Below are positions 12,442-27,400 of a stretch of 64,000 bases of DNA, piece by piece. The position numbers and the translations under genes are program-made. Numbering within the stretch: position 1 is the stretch's first letter; every line of letters begins with the position of its first letter. Origin of the DNA: Arbacia lixula (lineage: Eukaryota > Echinodermata > Echinoidea > Arbacioida > Arbaciidae); NCBI GenBank assembly GCA_963669155.1, contig OZ022596.1, positions 8,390,302 to 8,454,301 of the forward strand, given 5' to 3'. The notes beneath the pieces are model-generated. The model made no database searches, was not told where the DNA came from, and worked only from the letters and a program-made list of their open reading frames with translations.

Positions 12442-15400
12442 GTAAGAATGCATTGAAGTCATAATCACTAAGCGTCATTGATGCTAATTGCATAATGATC
12501 TGAAGTATACATGTGAAGAACTCATTTGCAAAAGGGGTTAGATCCATTTTTTATCAAATTTGATTTTTTTTTTGTCTCAATGTATAGATTTGAAGTAGCT
12601 CCATAAGAGGATGCCAAAGAAAGGTTGAAATTCCCATTAAAAATTGAACAAAAATGGCAGTGAAAAATCACTCCTTTTTAAAAAGGGTTTAGATCCATTT
12701 AAGTTTGTTTGCAACATTTTTTGGAAACAAATATTTTAAAAATATGAAGACAGGTAGATTTCTTTTATGCCCAATTTTATGTTCACATGATAGGGTAGTA
12801 CTGTATATTTCGCATAAGAATTTTGCCATATGGGAGAAGAAAAAAAGTAGATTTTCTCAGAATGGTCTAAAGTGGATCTAACCCCTTTTGCAAACCAGCT
12901 CTTCTTGTATACATGCATCATGACAAAGTGTATATACACTTCGAAAGTCAATACTAGATGGTAGAAAAAAATGTTGACACTTTTGAACAATTATTTTCAA
13001 AACGTTACAACTCTAATCAAGCTGAAATTTACACATCATAAAGTCATAAGTTGTCACATTTTTAAAAACAGGGTTTTATACATTTGATCAATTATCATGT
13101 CTGTATAAAATAATCCTTAGAATCTTTCATGAAATGTTCAATTTTTGAGAAATTTAGACAAATTAGAGGATGTGAGTTCCTATCATTGTAGTCTTATGGT
13201 TTGTTTTTTATCATTCTCTTGCACAGTTGTCAGGCACAGACATTTAGTTTTTGTGATGTGACTTTGATGATGACAAAACTCTGTCATTATTTCTTTGTAT
13301 TTTTACTTTTATGTTATCGTTCTTTTTCATAGTTCTCCCAGTATTAAGGTAGCGCCAGGCACAGGCATCAAATCTTTGTCATGTGACTTTGATGAAGACA
13401 GAACTCTGTCATTTTTTTTTTGTATTTCTCCTTTTGTTCTTGATTGTCTCTCAAAGTTCTCCCAGCCAAGGCAGCTCTAGGCACAGACATCAAATCTTTG
13501 TCATGTGACTTTGATGAAGACAGAACTCTGTCATTTTTTTTTGTATTTCTCCTTTTTTTTTATTGTCTCTCAAAGTTCTCCCAGCCAAGGCAGCTCCAGG
13601 CACGGGCATTGAATCCTTGTCATGTGATTTTGACGATGACAACGTCTGCAGCTGGCGGCAGGACAGAGCGGATGATTTCAATTGGCTGACCGGGCAGGGA
13701 GAGACGGAGACGGAAGACACAGGTCCTGAGCAGGATCACTCTGGAGATGGTGAGAAAAAAATATATATTTTAATACCTCAATTAACCCGTTGCTCACAGT
13801 TAGATTTTCTGGCATTATGAACCCTTGTCCAGTAATAATGACAAATATTGCCAGGGAACTGCAGTCACCAAAAGCGTGTGGATTGATTTGAAGGTTTATT
13901 CATAGCCTGTCATTTATTTTCCATGCAGCAGATTGAGTGGGAGTTGAGTTGCTCATTATCTAAGTGGAGAAAGGCAAGGCCGCAAATATACAGGGGTTCA
14001 GTAAAGAGCAGGTTAACAGCTTTGAAGGTATGATTGGCTTAGCAGAATTAGGAGCCTGGTATAACTTGTCCCCCAAAAGACATCAAACTTCACTTTTTTA
14101 ACCCTAAGTGAAGTACTCTGTGATGATATTTTGATGAAAGATGAATATATTTATTTATCAAGTCTTTTGTAAACAGGGTAGCCCCATCAGTGAGCACTGT
14201 TCTCCCTAGAGGCCCTGTGTACAAATAACACAATAATACATAGTAACATGAAGATAGATCTTACAAGCAAATGCTGTAAACCAAAATGCAACATAGATCA
14301 ACCAATGTAGAACATAACAAAAGAAGAAGGTGGACCAATGCTTCCACATGCATCACACAAGCAAAACCTCATAAATTGATGACTGCAAATCCTGTGTACC
14401 TTTTAAGAGATTGTAGTTCTCTAAGCACAAAGTCCTAATCTACATTAACAAAAGCAAAGCACAACTGTGTAATCTCTGGCAGATTATGTGAGGAAAGTGT
14501 CGATTCTGTACTTTGAAATCCGGCTGCATGTTCACTTCCAATAGACGCAAAGAACTGATTAAAAGCATTTTGAATGAAATCCCGGGAGGCAGAGTCCTGT
14601 GATGTTGGCAGAATGGTTGTGTCCTAATCATGGCACTCATAATCCTGACCACTACTTATTTTTATTATGATGTGTGACATCTGCAGTTTGAACATTAACT
14701 GCGATGTGTTTGAATAGGAATGATAAAACCGTTGTGTGCATTATAATGACAAAAAAGAAATGTACGAAAGCAGAGGGCATGAGTGACATAGCCTACCAGC
14801 ACACTACGGAATAGAACGTTTTGAAACTGACCCTTGTAATTAGATGACACATATCCGGAGCACAATCCACATAAACATGATAATAGGATTGTGAGTTATA
14901 TGGGGCTCTTATGTCATAATGCAACGTCGAAGCTGTGATGTGTTTAAAATATTTCAAACTCTTCATCAAAATCTACATTATCATTCATTACTGAATTTAA
15001 TGACATCCAACTCTCTTCAGGCTACTATGCCTACATCAAGGCCGCAGACCAGGCCCCGGGAGACGTCGCCAGGCTGCTGTCGCCCTCTGTTGACACACGC
15101 AACACAACCAACCTCTGCGTGACGTTCTACTACCACATGCGGGGCAGCGGGATGGGTAGGCTCAATGTGAGATGGGAGACGGAGTCGGGATCACAGGAGC
15201 TTATCTACACCGTTGGAGAGAGAGATATGGGTGATGTCTGGAATGAGGCATCAGCTAGCGTTGCTGTACCTGATGACACAATCTACTGGGTAGGTTAACC
15301 CTATTAGTACCAAGCCAGGAAAAGCCTATTGACTTATTACACCTTACATTCACCTTTGATACTGATGGGGTTAACCCTCTCAATACCAAGCCAGGAAAAG

Positions 15401-18400
15401 CCCATTCATTCATTACACATTCCATGCACCTATGGTACTGATGGGGTTAACCCTCTCAGTACCAAGCCAGGAAAAGCCCATTGACTAATTACACCTTACA
15501 TGCACCTTTGGTACTGAAATGTGTAGGAGACAACAATGAAACCTCTGTGGAGAGACCACTTTATTTCTGTTTTCACATAGTGGGAGTTTATTTCCAACAA
15601 TCCTAATCAAATTTGACAAATGATTGAACCTGTATTCAGACGCTAGTTAACAATCAGAATTTTGATTTACAAAGATAAGATTTCAACTTTAGCTGATGGG
15701 AATCAAACTCATTGAGAATCTCATTTAGCACATGAACAGGTCACGAGTTATGCGTTAAGTCGTTCGTAACTTACGAACAGCTTTGTGAAACATCTCGTAG
15801 GTGATTAATTGTGTCTCATTTACTGAGTATTACAATTGTGACATTTTTCCAGTCATATTTTCTGCCAAGCTATAATCATACAATGTACATCTAATCTGAC
15901 ATAACTACAACTAACACTATTCTAACTTCAACCTAGTAAACATACAAATAAAACAAAGCTGTGGAGGCGCATTGTTGGTCAAGTACGCAGATACGCCGGC
16001 TTTTAGTATTGGTCCATTTATGAGCAGATTTCGGTTAGTGCGCTGCACTGACCATAGGGTATTTAAAACCCCCACTACATTTTTGTATCACACCTGACGA
16101 AGTGTTGCCACGGCGCATGAAACGTTGTGATCTTTTCGATTCCATTTACCATATATTGCGAGACAAACGATTATCAGTAGCCATTTATCCGCAATGAGTA
16201 ACATATTTAGCATTAATGTTTATATATTATTCATAAGTTTCTTGCAGTACATTATCATATAATCTCAACTATAACATCCCTATATTAATGAGTTGATTGC
16301 CTTCTTTCAACGTCCAGGTTGTGTTTGAAGGCATACGTGGACAGACTGAATATGGTGACCTTGCCATCGATGACATTCTTGTTTTTGATGGATATTGCCT
16401 CCCGTCAAGTAAGTCTAATTTACTGTACTTCTTCTTTGTGGAACAAGTATAGGTTTTTTGTGTATTTATGATGCTAAATTGGAACAATGGTGTATATAAA
16501 GTTAATTTTAAATTAAATTTTAATAATGAATATATAATATTAAAATTAATTTTCATTTGTTGTTTTTATCATTGTAGTGACTTTACTGCAATATTATTAT
16601 AATAAATAAAAAAATGATACAAGAGAATTAGGATGGATAAAAAGTAGTTAGATAAGGTGTTATCTGAAGCCTGAATCCATATATCTTATCATCAATGACA
16701 AGAATAGAACATGAGGTATATGTGTTTGAAGCGCTACAATTACGCACCAGGCATATGTTTAAAAATCTATGATTAAGCGCTAGGCATATGTTTATTCAAC
16801 ACTGAATAAAAACATGGGCATTGTGTATTAGGCACTCTAACTAAACAATAGACATATAAGAGTTAAACACTAGAATGTAGCATATGTGCCATATACAGGG
16901 TATGCATTTTCTCTCTACAGGAACATGTGACTTTGAGCTTGGTTTCTGTGCGTGGCAACAAGCCACGACGGATGATTTTGATTGGTCGAGAGACATGGGG
17001 TCCGATGTGCCGCATGGGGATACTGACTTCATAGACCACACTACAGGCACTGTGTCAGGTGAGATTAGCATCAGTGTTAGCCATGGGATTACTGACTTCA
17101 TAGACCACACTACAGGCACTGTGTCAGGTGAGATTAGCATCAGTATTAGCCATGGGATTACTGACTTCATAGACCACACTACAGGCACTGTGTCAGGTGA
17201 GATTAGCATCAGTATTAGCCATGGGATTACTGACTTCATAGACCACACTACAGGCACTGTGTCAGGTGAGATTAGAATCAGTATTAGCCATGGGAATACT
17301 GACTTTATAGACCACACTACAGGCACTGTGTCAGGTGAGATTAGCATCAGTATTAGCCATGGGATTACTGACTTCATAGACCACACTACAGGCACTGTGT
17401 CAGGTGAGATTAGAATCAGTGTTAGCCATGGGGATACTGACTTCATAGACCACACTACAGGCACTGTGTCAGGTGAGATTAGCATCAGTGTTAGTCATGG
17501 GGATACTGACTTCATAGACCACACTACAGGCACTGTGTCAGGTGAGATTAGCATCAGTATTAGCCATGGGGATACTGACTTCATAGACCACACTACAGGC
17601 ACTGTGTCAGGTGAGATTAGCATCAATATTAGCCATGGGATTACTGACTTTATAGACCACACTACAGGTACTGTGTCAGGTGAGATTAGAATCAGTGTTA
17701 GCCATGGGATTACTGACTTTATAGACCACACTACAGGCACTGTGTCAGGTGAGATTAGCATCAGTGATAGCCATGGGGATACTGACTTCATAGACCACAC
17801 TACAGGCACTGTGTCAGGTGAGATTAGCATTGGTATTAGCCATGGGATTACTGACTTCATAGACCACACTACTGGCACTGTGTCAGGTGAGATTAGAATC
17901 AGTATTAGCCATGGGGATACTGACTTCATTGACCACACTACAGGCACTGTGTCAGGTGAGATTAGCATCAGTGTTAGCCATGGGGATACTGACTTTATAG
18001 ACCACACTACTGGCACTGTGTCAGGTGAGATTAACATCAGTGTTAGCCATGGGGACACTGACTTTATAGACCACACTACAGGCACTGTGTCAGGTGAGAT
18101 TAGAATCAGTATTAGCCATGGGATTACTGACTTCATAGACCACACTACTGGCACTGTGTCAGGTGAGATTAGCATCAGTGTTAGCCATGGGATTACTGAC
18201 TTTATAGACCACACTACAGGCACTGTGTCAGGTGAGATTAGAATCAGTATTGGCCATGGGATTACTGACATCATAGACCACACTACAGGCACTGTGTCAG
18301 GTGAGATTAGAATCAGTATTAGCCATGGGATTACTGACATCATAGACCACACTACAGGCACTGTGTCAGGTGAGATTAGAATCAGTGTTACCCCTTTCAG

Positions 18401-21400
18401 TGCCAAGAAAAAATCCCTCTGTATTGTAAAAGTGTGTGTATTACTTGTGGATATTTGCATTGATAGCACATGAAGAGTTAACCAATTCAGGACCAGGGCC
18501 CATGAATATATGTTCTGGAGTTTTAACTTTTGTATATTGTATGTATTACGTGTGGACATTTGACTTGATGGTGTATAAAGGGTTTATTGCCATATGGTAC
18601 AATCCCAGTTGGTCCACTCACCATTTCGTCTACAAGGAACCCCTGAAAAATGCTCTTTTAGATTAAAATACTGGGTTAACTTATCAACAACTCTAATCTA
18701 CACCATAACCTCAACCGTTAACCCCATCCAGACCCCCTACCCTAACCCCTAACCCATACATATCAGCAAGTGATGGTAGACAAAATGGTGAGTGGACCAA
18801 ATGGGATAGGACCAAATGGCAAATCAACGTATAAAGAGCTAACCAATTTGGGACCCACAACAACAAATAGATGTTCGGGGGTTATAACTTTTGTAGTAAT
18901 TTTGAAATAAAGGTTCATAACAAATATATCTTCAAAATGGCATTGTGCTAGAAAGATTGAAATCATGCTTTCATTGTACATGTAGCTCTTAATTATGTAT
19001 GTTGTATTACTTTATCTTCATATACAACAAAATGTATGTTTTGTTTTATGAAAAAATATCTGATTTAATAAAAAACGGCCTTTTTTCGTCCAGGTCACTT
19101 CATCTATGCGGACCACTCGTTGCCCCGGCAACCCGGAGACAGGGCCCTCCTCTATAGCAGTTCCTTTGATGCCACGCCCACCGGCGACTGCATGAGCTTC
19201 TGGTACCACCTTGCCAGTGAGGGCGCTGTAGGCACGCTGCGTGTCTGGGAGCGGATTAACGGGACTCTGGTCGGACCCTACTGGACGTCATCTCCTGGCA
19301 TGCAGCCAAGTTTCTGGATGAATGCTGCCCTCACAGTTAAGGCTGAGTCCAGCTTTGAGGTGAGCCAGTATATGACATATACGTTATCTGTATAGAGATA
19401 AGCACAATTTCTGTGGGGTTTGGAATGATACTAGTGTGAACGCACGGATTGCCATCCCACAAATAAGGAAAAGTCACCCCTGATGTAGCACGCAGTCACA
19501 ATTGTTTGCAGCCTGCGTCCACTTTTGGTCTTGTGTGCTAGTGTATATGAGAACGAAAGCAGACGTAACTGCGAACGAAATCGAAATGCTACATGTACAG
19601 TAAAGCCTGAGATCAAATGCACAGTGATTGCAATCAAATGCAATCAGCTCCATACATTGAATGCTGTCTGACTGCAATACACTGCAAACAGCTCCATACA
19701 TTGACTGCAGTCTGACTGCAATAAACTGCAATCAGCTCCATACATTGACTGCAGTCTGACTGCAATAGACTGCAATCAGCTCCATACATTGACTGCAGTC
19801 TGACTGCAATAGACTGCAATCCACTCCATACACTGACTGCAAGCTGACTGCAATAGATTGCAATCAGCTGTGATGTTGATCTCAGGCCACACTGTACTAT
19901 CCTGTCCCTTTGATAATTATGATATTTACATGTACAGTGAAATCGTCTGTAGTGGCCACCCAAGGGAAACACAAATTGCGGCCTTTACAGACAAGTGGCT
20001 GCTATAAACAGGTTCTTTAACACTTGATCTCTCTCCGGGGGAATTGTTTTAGCGGCCACTATAGACAGGTTGGCTGCTATAGACAGGTGGCCACTAAGAC
20101 AGGTTTGACTGTACATGCCTATATCTCTATACTGCTACATGTCATGTCTGTCTGAAGGTGGTGCTGGAGGCAACAACAGGTGCTACTCCAGCATCTTGGC
20201 TGGCTGTGGATGACATCTCCTTTGACCGGACCCCATGCAAGCATCCAGGTAAGATGCTCACAGTGACTGCACACATCAGCAACTTTCTGTGAATTCTGAG
20301 GGTAGCTTGCTTATTTATTATATGCATTATGTTTTGTATTGATTTATTATTGTTGTTATGTATTGTACATGTTTATCTGAGGGTAGTTTTCTTATTTATT
20401 ATATGCATATTGTTTTGTATTGATTTATTATTGTTGTTATCTATTGTAATGTATTTTTTTATCCTTCAGGGCCCTCGGTGACAGCAGTTTTACAACTGGA
20501 GAGGCCACCCTGCTTAAATAAAAATGGAAATAAATAAATAAATAAATAAATAGTAGGAGGAAGACAACTGCTTATTGGGTTGATGTTAAATACATTTAGT
20601 TACCTTGTTTTATAAACATTTGTTAATAAGTGATAATTATGAAATAACCTTGCAAATCAAATTATTTATTTGATTTAATGTATTTCTGGAATGAAGCACA
20701 ACTCCTAGATAATCATCATAGATTATTGGCTCACACACAGTGCCTAACTATATCATTAGCAGCTCTCTACAAATATGCAGTGGTTAATGTTAAAGATTGT
20801 TACTGGTCAGCATATCTCATTGCCAAGACAGATTTCTCTACAGAAGCATTTTTAGTCAGATTGATGGAGCACGTCAATTTTTGTGTAAAAATTTTAAAAA
20901 TAGTATGGTACATTTTCTCCAGGGAACGTATTGATATGGTGACCATTAATCCTGCAGTCAACTTTTTTCTTTTTTTTTTAAATATGATTTTTTTAATGCA
21001 TATTTGTAATCTGAAATGTTTGTGTTGAGAAGCAACTAGCACAAATATGATTTTTTTTTTGTCAAGTGTTTTTTGTAATTAGTCTAAAATATGAACATTT
21101 TTGGGAAAAAAAATGACACCTTAATATTTTTCAGCAATGTGATAAAGGGGCATGACATGCTCATTTGTTTGATATCAAATTCGTCATGAAAGCACAAATA
21201 TTTTATAAGATGCAGTAAATTTTATGATGTTTGGGAAGTGTCAACTTTTCTTTGAATTTCCTGGGTGTATGTAAACTTATGGCCTCAACTGTATGATCTT
21301 GCAATTGGCTACATATCATGGCTTTATTTGTCAGCATTTAGCTGAAGTGAACCCACAAGCATGACATCATTGCATTATACAGTGAAACATGTCTATAGTG

Positions 21401-24400
21401 GCCACCCAAGGGAAACAAAAATTGTGGCCTTTATAGACAGGTGGCTGCTATAGACAGGTTCTTTAACACATGATCTCTTTCCAGGGGAATCATTTTAGTG
21501 GCCACTATAGACAGGTTGGCTGCTATAGACAGGTGGCCACTAAGGCAGGTTTGGCTGTATTGTCATGTGATTCCATTGAGGCCCTGAGGGTTATGGGACT
21601 TGTAAAAAAAGGAATGTATAATAGTGTTCTGGGAACCACTAAAGGCAGAGCTTGTTACATTTTAACCTAATTTGATTATCCAATCAATCTGAGTTTCTTT
21701 AAGTGTATTAATTTTTAATTAATTAAAATTAATATATTTCGACATTTTGATTTGACATACTGTTTACACTGTTGATTATTGTCTTAGCTGTTAAACATTC
21801 GTTTTGTGTTTGTTTTTGTTTTGTCTTTGTTTTTTTTGTGTTTTTTTTACTTTGTTTGTATTTGCTTGTATTAGTCTTTCTTTGATGTATTTGTATGTAA
21901 TTTATGTACTGGGGTTCATCTTACTGTATGTCATTTAAATAATCGACTTTATACTTCTGTGTTTTGAACCACATGTTAAAGGTTATCACACCTCACAAGC
22001 CATCGGCTTTCTGGTGATGCCTTATATTCATTGTTCCTGAAAGTTGTTTATTCTTGTTTGTTAAATGAATAAGGAATTGAATAAGAATTGAATAATATTT
22101 TGCCCTCAGGATTATGCGACTTTGAGGATGGGTATTGCTCTTGGCTAAACACCAATGATGGTGATGATGCTGACTGGGCCCTGGTGGACGGAGACACCAC
22201 GTCAGCCAGACCAAAGAAAGACCACACGCTGGGCACCTCAGATGGTGAGTGCCAAGTTTCGATGTCTCAATAGGTCTCGAAATCTTGAATATACAATTCA
22301 ACATAATTTCCACCTTGTGGCTTGTCATACCCACTTCAGTCGAAAATTGATTGAAAACTTTTTTTTTTGGAAATAGAGGATTGTTCTCTTTGTGCTGTAC
22401 AATCTTGTAGTTACAAGGATTTCATAACGGATTAACATTGATGTAATTATACAATTGAAGGACAACTATTATTCAGCAAAATATTCGTAAATTTTCATTT
22501 TATATCACATTCAGTCCTTATGAACTCTTCTGACTAAGTTAAGTCCTTGCATCATATCCCTTCAGTATTAAGTATGGTATGAAAATTTTCCATCGCGATG
22601 GATATACAATGCTTAGCAAAATCTGTAAACAAGAGTTCTGCAAGCCAGTGCTACATATGAACCTGAATGGTAGCAAACCTATTAAACAACTGATTGCACA
22701 CATCACTGCCATGCATATATCATGAATACTTAAAATTGAGCAAAACAAGCTAAGGTTGATACATTCCTGGGCAATGGGCATACTGGTTTCAATAGTAAAC
22801 AATTAGATACACATCTTAAAGTGTCCTCTAAAATGACATTTACACTTTGGGGTTCTTCTGTTTTAAAGGTGATATTCATAGAAAATCCAAAAATATGAAG
22901 ATATTCATCTACAGAAAGCTTATAAGCCATACAATGAGCTTGGATGACATTCAAACAATATATCATTTTCCAAAAAGCGAAATTAGGGTCAAACAATCAC
23001 TGTATTCTCGGGGACAAATTTGCCGTACTGTCATCCGAAACGGCCTTTTGGTCTAACGTAAGAAAAGGGATGCGTTATTGTGCATCAAACATGCCAATCC
23101 GCAGCTTCTTTTCCGCCAGAAGCATCATGCATTGTTAATGAAACTGTGATGGCAGTTGCTAGTGGATTAACAGGTGTGATACACAATGGTCATTGTGAAG
23201 CGTATCACGGCTGTGACGTACACACAACGCCACTTTCTCTGAGGCAATTTTGTAGGTCAGGAAGAGAGTAAATTTAGTAAAATTTTACTTTCATTAAACA
23301 CAAAATTGAACACTTTCATGGCATGTTAGCTGCATAAATTTCTTTAATAACTCATTCAATTATGAAATAAACTATATTTATTTGATTTTATTTCCTATGA
23401 ATATCACCTTTAACTAATTTCAGAATGCATTTAATGTGTTTTTCTGTTGCTCTTTTCATTTGTTTCAGGTCACTATGTCTATGTAGACCCTACCTCTCTA
23501 TCCGACGGACAAACAGCTTGGCTCCTGAGTGACATTTTCCCTCCAACGGATACTTGTTTTAAGTTTTGGTATTACATCAGTGGAGCAGGTGTGCTACAGT
23601 CTTAGAATTAATTGTTATGGTATTTAGTGTGTTTTGTCAGGTCATTTTTTAGTCGTTTCACAAAGCCATTTGCAAATATTAATAGCCGTCTGTTTGTTAC
23701 CGAGATGAGGAACCTCAAAATGTATTAGCAAACTATGTTTCATAATTTTTTATGTGCTTCTTTCAAATTGCTTTTTTGCTTAAAGTGGGAATAGTAATTA
23801 ACGATTCAAAAGATCTCGCCAAATTGTCCTTACGGCTGAAATTTTAATGTAAGTGAGTCAGAATGAATCAGATTCTTTGGTATTTGTTACTTTGTCATCA
23901 TGTCTTTTCCGTCGACCATAAATGGCCGGGTGGTTAAGTCACTGCCTGGTAAGCATGAGATGCAAGTTTGAATCCTTATGGTTCTAAGATGAGTTCTTCT
24001 GACTTAATTGTTTTGCATTTGTTTACAAGATAGAATATGCTATCATTACTACTTGTGTGTATGCCTGTACAGTGTATTTATCAAATTAACCAAAAAAAGC
24101 TTGAAGTTCCTGTACTATTTTTGTGAATGTGTGTGTATGTGCAATGTGTCCAATTGCCAAGTCTGAAATATGTTATGGCGTAACCTTCATGGTGTTGAAT
24201 AAAGCTCTATTTTAGTAGCAGATAACATTACATGTCGTTGTGTTATGTTACAGGTTAAGGCCAAATAAAATCAAAAAGGTTTCAACAAGTTTTGTATTGC
24301 AAATGTCTCTTTTCAAGGTGGAGCACTGAATATCTATGTGCAGGACCAAGCCAGTCAAGCCAGAGCTCTGGAGTGGATGAGAGACGATCACCATGACAAC

Positions 24401-27400
24401 CGCTGGGTCGAAGGTCAACTCTCGGTGTCCACATCTAACTCTTTCCTCCTTGTTCTTGAGGCCACGGATGGGACATCAGGAACCATCGCCATTGATGATA
24501 CCTTTATAACGCAGACTGGATTATGCAATGGTATGTCATCCAGTGAAAAAAACTACAGTACTCTGGGGGATGTATCCCTGGCTGTGCTTGAATATCTTCC
24601 TCCACCCCTCCCTTACCCCTTCCTCTAAACCACAAAAGAATCACACTTTCTCTTTCTTAGACCACCTAGCTTCTTCTTTTTCATTATATGTATTTAAAGG
24701 GTTACTAAATTAGAAAAATAAGTTCCCACTAATCTATGTAAAATTATCCACTAAAAACGAATTTCACTTTTGTTTCCCGCAATAAAGTCTCATTTTGATA
24801 AAAATTTGAAAAAGCACACACCTCCAAGTGACGTCAGAAAAGTCAGTGTCAAATGCATCAAAATGCCATAAAAGACTCCGCTGGTTAACTTTGATTGTAC
24901 GGACGTCAACAGTAATTTCTAATAGCCTTTTTTTGTTTTGTATGCAAATTTTAATTACGCCGTTCAAACAATACGCTACCATGGGGAACCCCAAAGCTTG
25001 CCCGAGGTTTAGCTGCGTAGCAACAACTAATTGATTCAAAGTGCATTCCATCCATTGAATCTGAATGGCATGATACAGGTAAATGCAATAACGCGTTGCT
25101 ATGCAATTAGGGGGAAAGTTATGAATACATTACGAAAATGGTATATTGTTGACTTCCATCCAATCTAACTTTAACAGCCGAGTTTTTTAGATATAACTTA
25201 TGATGAAAGACAATGCATCTATTGCAACACATTTACTACGGGAACCTGGTATACCCGGCTCCCAAGTGTCCTACTTAGAAACGGGAACATACATGTAAGT
25301 CTTCATATGTATTAACATTTGTCTTGCTTGAGATACGAGTACAATGGCATGTGACTTTGAAGATGGTTGGTGCTTGTATGAGCTTGTGAGACAATGCGTC
25401 TATTCTAATTACACATTTGTGGTCTGTGATTCCTGGGATTGCTTCACAAATAAGTTATATTCTAATTACACATTTACTCTGGGAACCAGGTATACCCGGC
25501 TCCCAAGTGTCCTACTCGGAAACAGGAACATAAGTCCTCACATGTACATGTATTTATTTGTTTTGTCCCAGATACGAGTACTTTGGCGTGTGACTTTGAA
25601 GATGGTTGGTGCTTGTATGAGCTTGTCAGACAATGCGTCTATTCTAATTACACATTTACTCTGGGAACCAGTTGTACCCGGTTTCCAAGTGTCCTACTCA
25701 GACACAGGAACATACGTCCTCATGTGTACAATGTATTAACGTTTGTTTTGTCCCAGATACGAGTACATTGGCGTGTGGCTTTGAAGATGGTTTGTGCTTG
25801 TATGAGCTTGTAAGACAATGCGTCTATTCTAATTACACATTTACTCTGGGAACCAGGTAAAGCCAGCTCCCATGTGTCCTACTCAGAAACAGGAACAAAA
25901 GTCCTCATATATACATGTATTAACATTTGTTTTGTCCCAGATACGAGTACTTTGGCGTGTGACTTTGAAGATGGTTGGTGCTTGTATGACCAGGACAATG
26001 AAGATGATTTGGATTGGGAGCGAGACCGTGCTAGTGATGCTTCCAGATTGACCCTCATCAACACAGATCATACCACAGGAACAGGTGAATAGGATTGACT
26101 CCTCCTGTGCCTGACAAACTGCTAGGCCCCATTGCATTAAGCTTACTATTAATGGTAACTACCGTGGAAACATCACTTGACAGCCAATGAAATGCAAGGT
26201 TTCCACATGAATTGCCATCGGTAGCAAAGTTACCATCAATGGTCAGTTTTATGGTACAGGACCCTGGTCTATAGACTTAACATTTATTGGTTGTGCCAAA
26301 GTGACACAAAAAGTTTTCATAATAATCATAATGGTAGTATGGTTTAGTATAGCAAATATTCTAACATTATGTATATGTGCTTCAAAATGTTATGGGCGAT
26401 TCCATGGTTACTCACGTTACAAATCATGAAACATGAGTAACCGACACATTTCAACGATTTTCTAGGAGCGTAACAAAATTTCCCAAGTTTTGTTTTTATA
26501 CCAAAATTTGTATTCAGACTGCGTACTTTGTTGTGATAAAGAGATGTTTAGTTCCTATCAGTAATAATGGAGTTACAGCTCCAAGTATGAGTCAAAGTGT
26601 CTCCAAATGTAACGAGAGTAACCGTGGAATAGCCCTCATACAAAAATGATATCATTAATGATATACATGGAGTATTTATGTGTCTGCTTAATTGCAATTA
26701 GTTGGGAGAATAAAACTCGACAATGAAGAAGTGTCCCAAATAGCTGTTAGAGAGAAAGAGAGAGACAGATAGAGAGATGGAGAGAGAGAGAGATAGATAG
26801 AGAGAGAGAGAAAGAGAGCTATAGATTTAAATCAGACATATGCCAGACATATGTTATAAAAAGAGATCTCCAGAGACTGTTACTTGAAGAAAAGTGCAAC
26901 ACGCTTTGATAATATCAATAACAATAATAATAATACATAGACTTTATATAGCGCACTTTCCATCTTAATCAGATGCTCAAGGCGCTTCAGAGCAACTGAA
27001 AGAGAGAGAAAGAAAATACAATACAGGTATGAACTTGTATGTCAAAAGCACCATTATACAGGTATGTTGTTAGGTTGCCCTTGAAGGTGGTCACTGACGT
27101 CAGGGTTTTCAAACTCTGTGGAAGAGAATTCCACAGGGCTGGCCCTGCATGAGCAAAGGCCTGTTCTCCCCACGATCAAGCAGTAGATGTGTCTTTGTTA
27201 TGCACTTAATGGATAAAGATAACATCTAAAAATTATACATTTCTTCTTTTGTATCTGCGCAAATCAGCCGATGGCTACTACATCCACATCGGTACCACCT
27301 CCGCAACTCTCGGAAGCACTGCGCGTCTCAACAGCCCCCTCGCTCAGCCGTCGGCGAGACAGTGCCTGACGTTCTGGTACTTTGCGGTCAATCAGCCAAA

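Noticed and set aside
16086-16135. Hammerhead ribozyme
   Set aside because: CTGACGA and GAAAC cores occur at the right spacing, but the sequence before CTGACGA (ATCACA) pairs with that after GAAAC (TGTGAT). Separate stems I and III do not form and stem II is weak. A simple hairpin is more likely.
16990-18369. CRISPR-like array
   Set aside because: Repeat units are contiguous with no unique spacers, the genome is eukaryotic, and the unit is exon sequence with a splice donor.
16884-18473. A stand-alone 529-residue repeat protein
   Set aside because: Its N-terminal part is MAM exon 5 after a clear acceptor at 16920; the rest is the donor array in frame. It is one exon of a larger gene.
16841-18559. 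Long open frames on the minus strand across the 69-bp array
   Set aside because: They mirror the plus-strand array: a repeat of 23 codons without stops in that frame is open for its full length on the other strand too. No domain and no splice logic.
18700-18755. Telomeric CCCTAA remnant
   Set aside because: Only a few irregular CCCTA(A)CC words; no array.
23921-23990. True tRNA gene
   Set aside because: A- and B-box-like words are present, but no acceptor stem or full cloverleaf can be drawn; a relative at 41632 shares the decay, so it is SINE-like.
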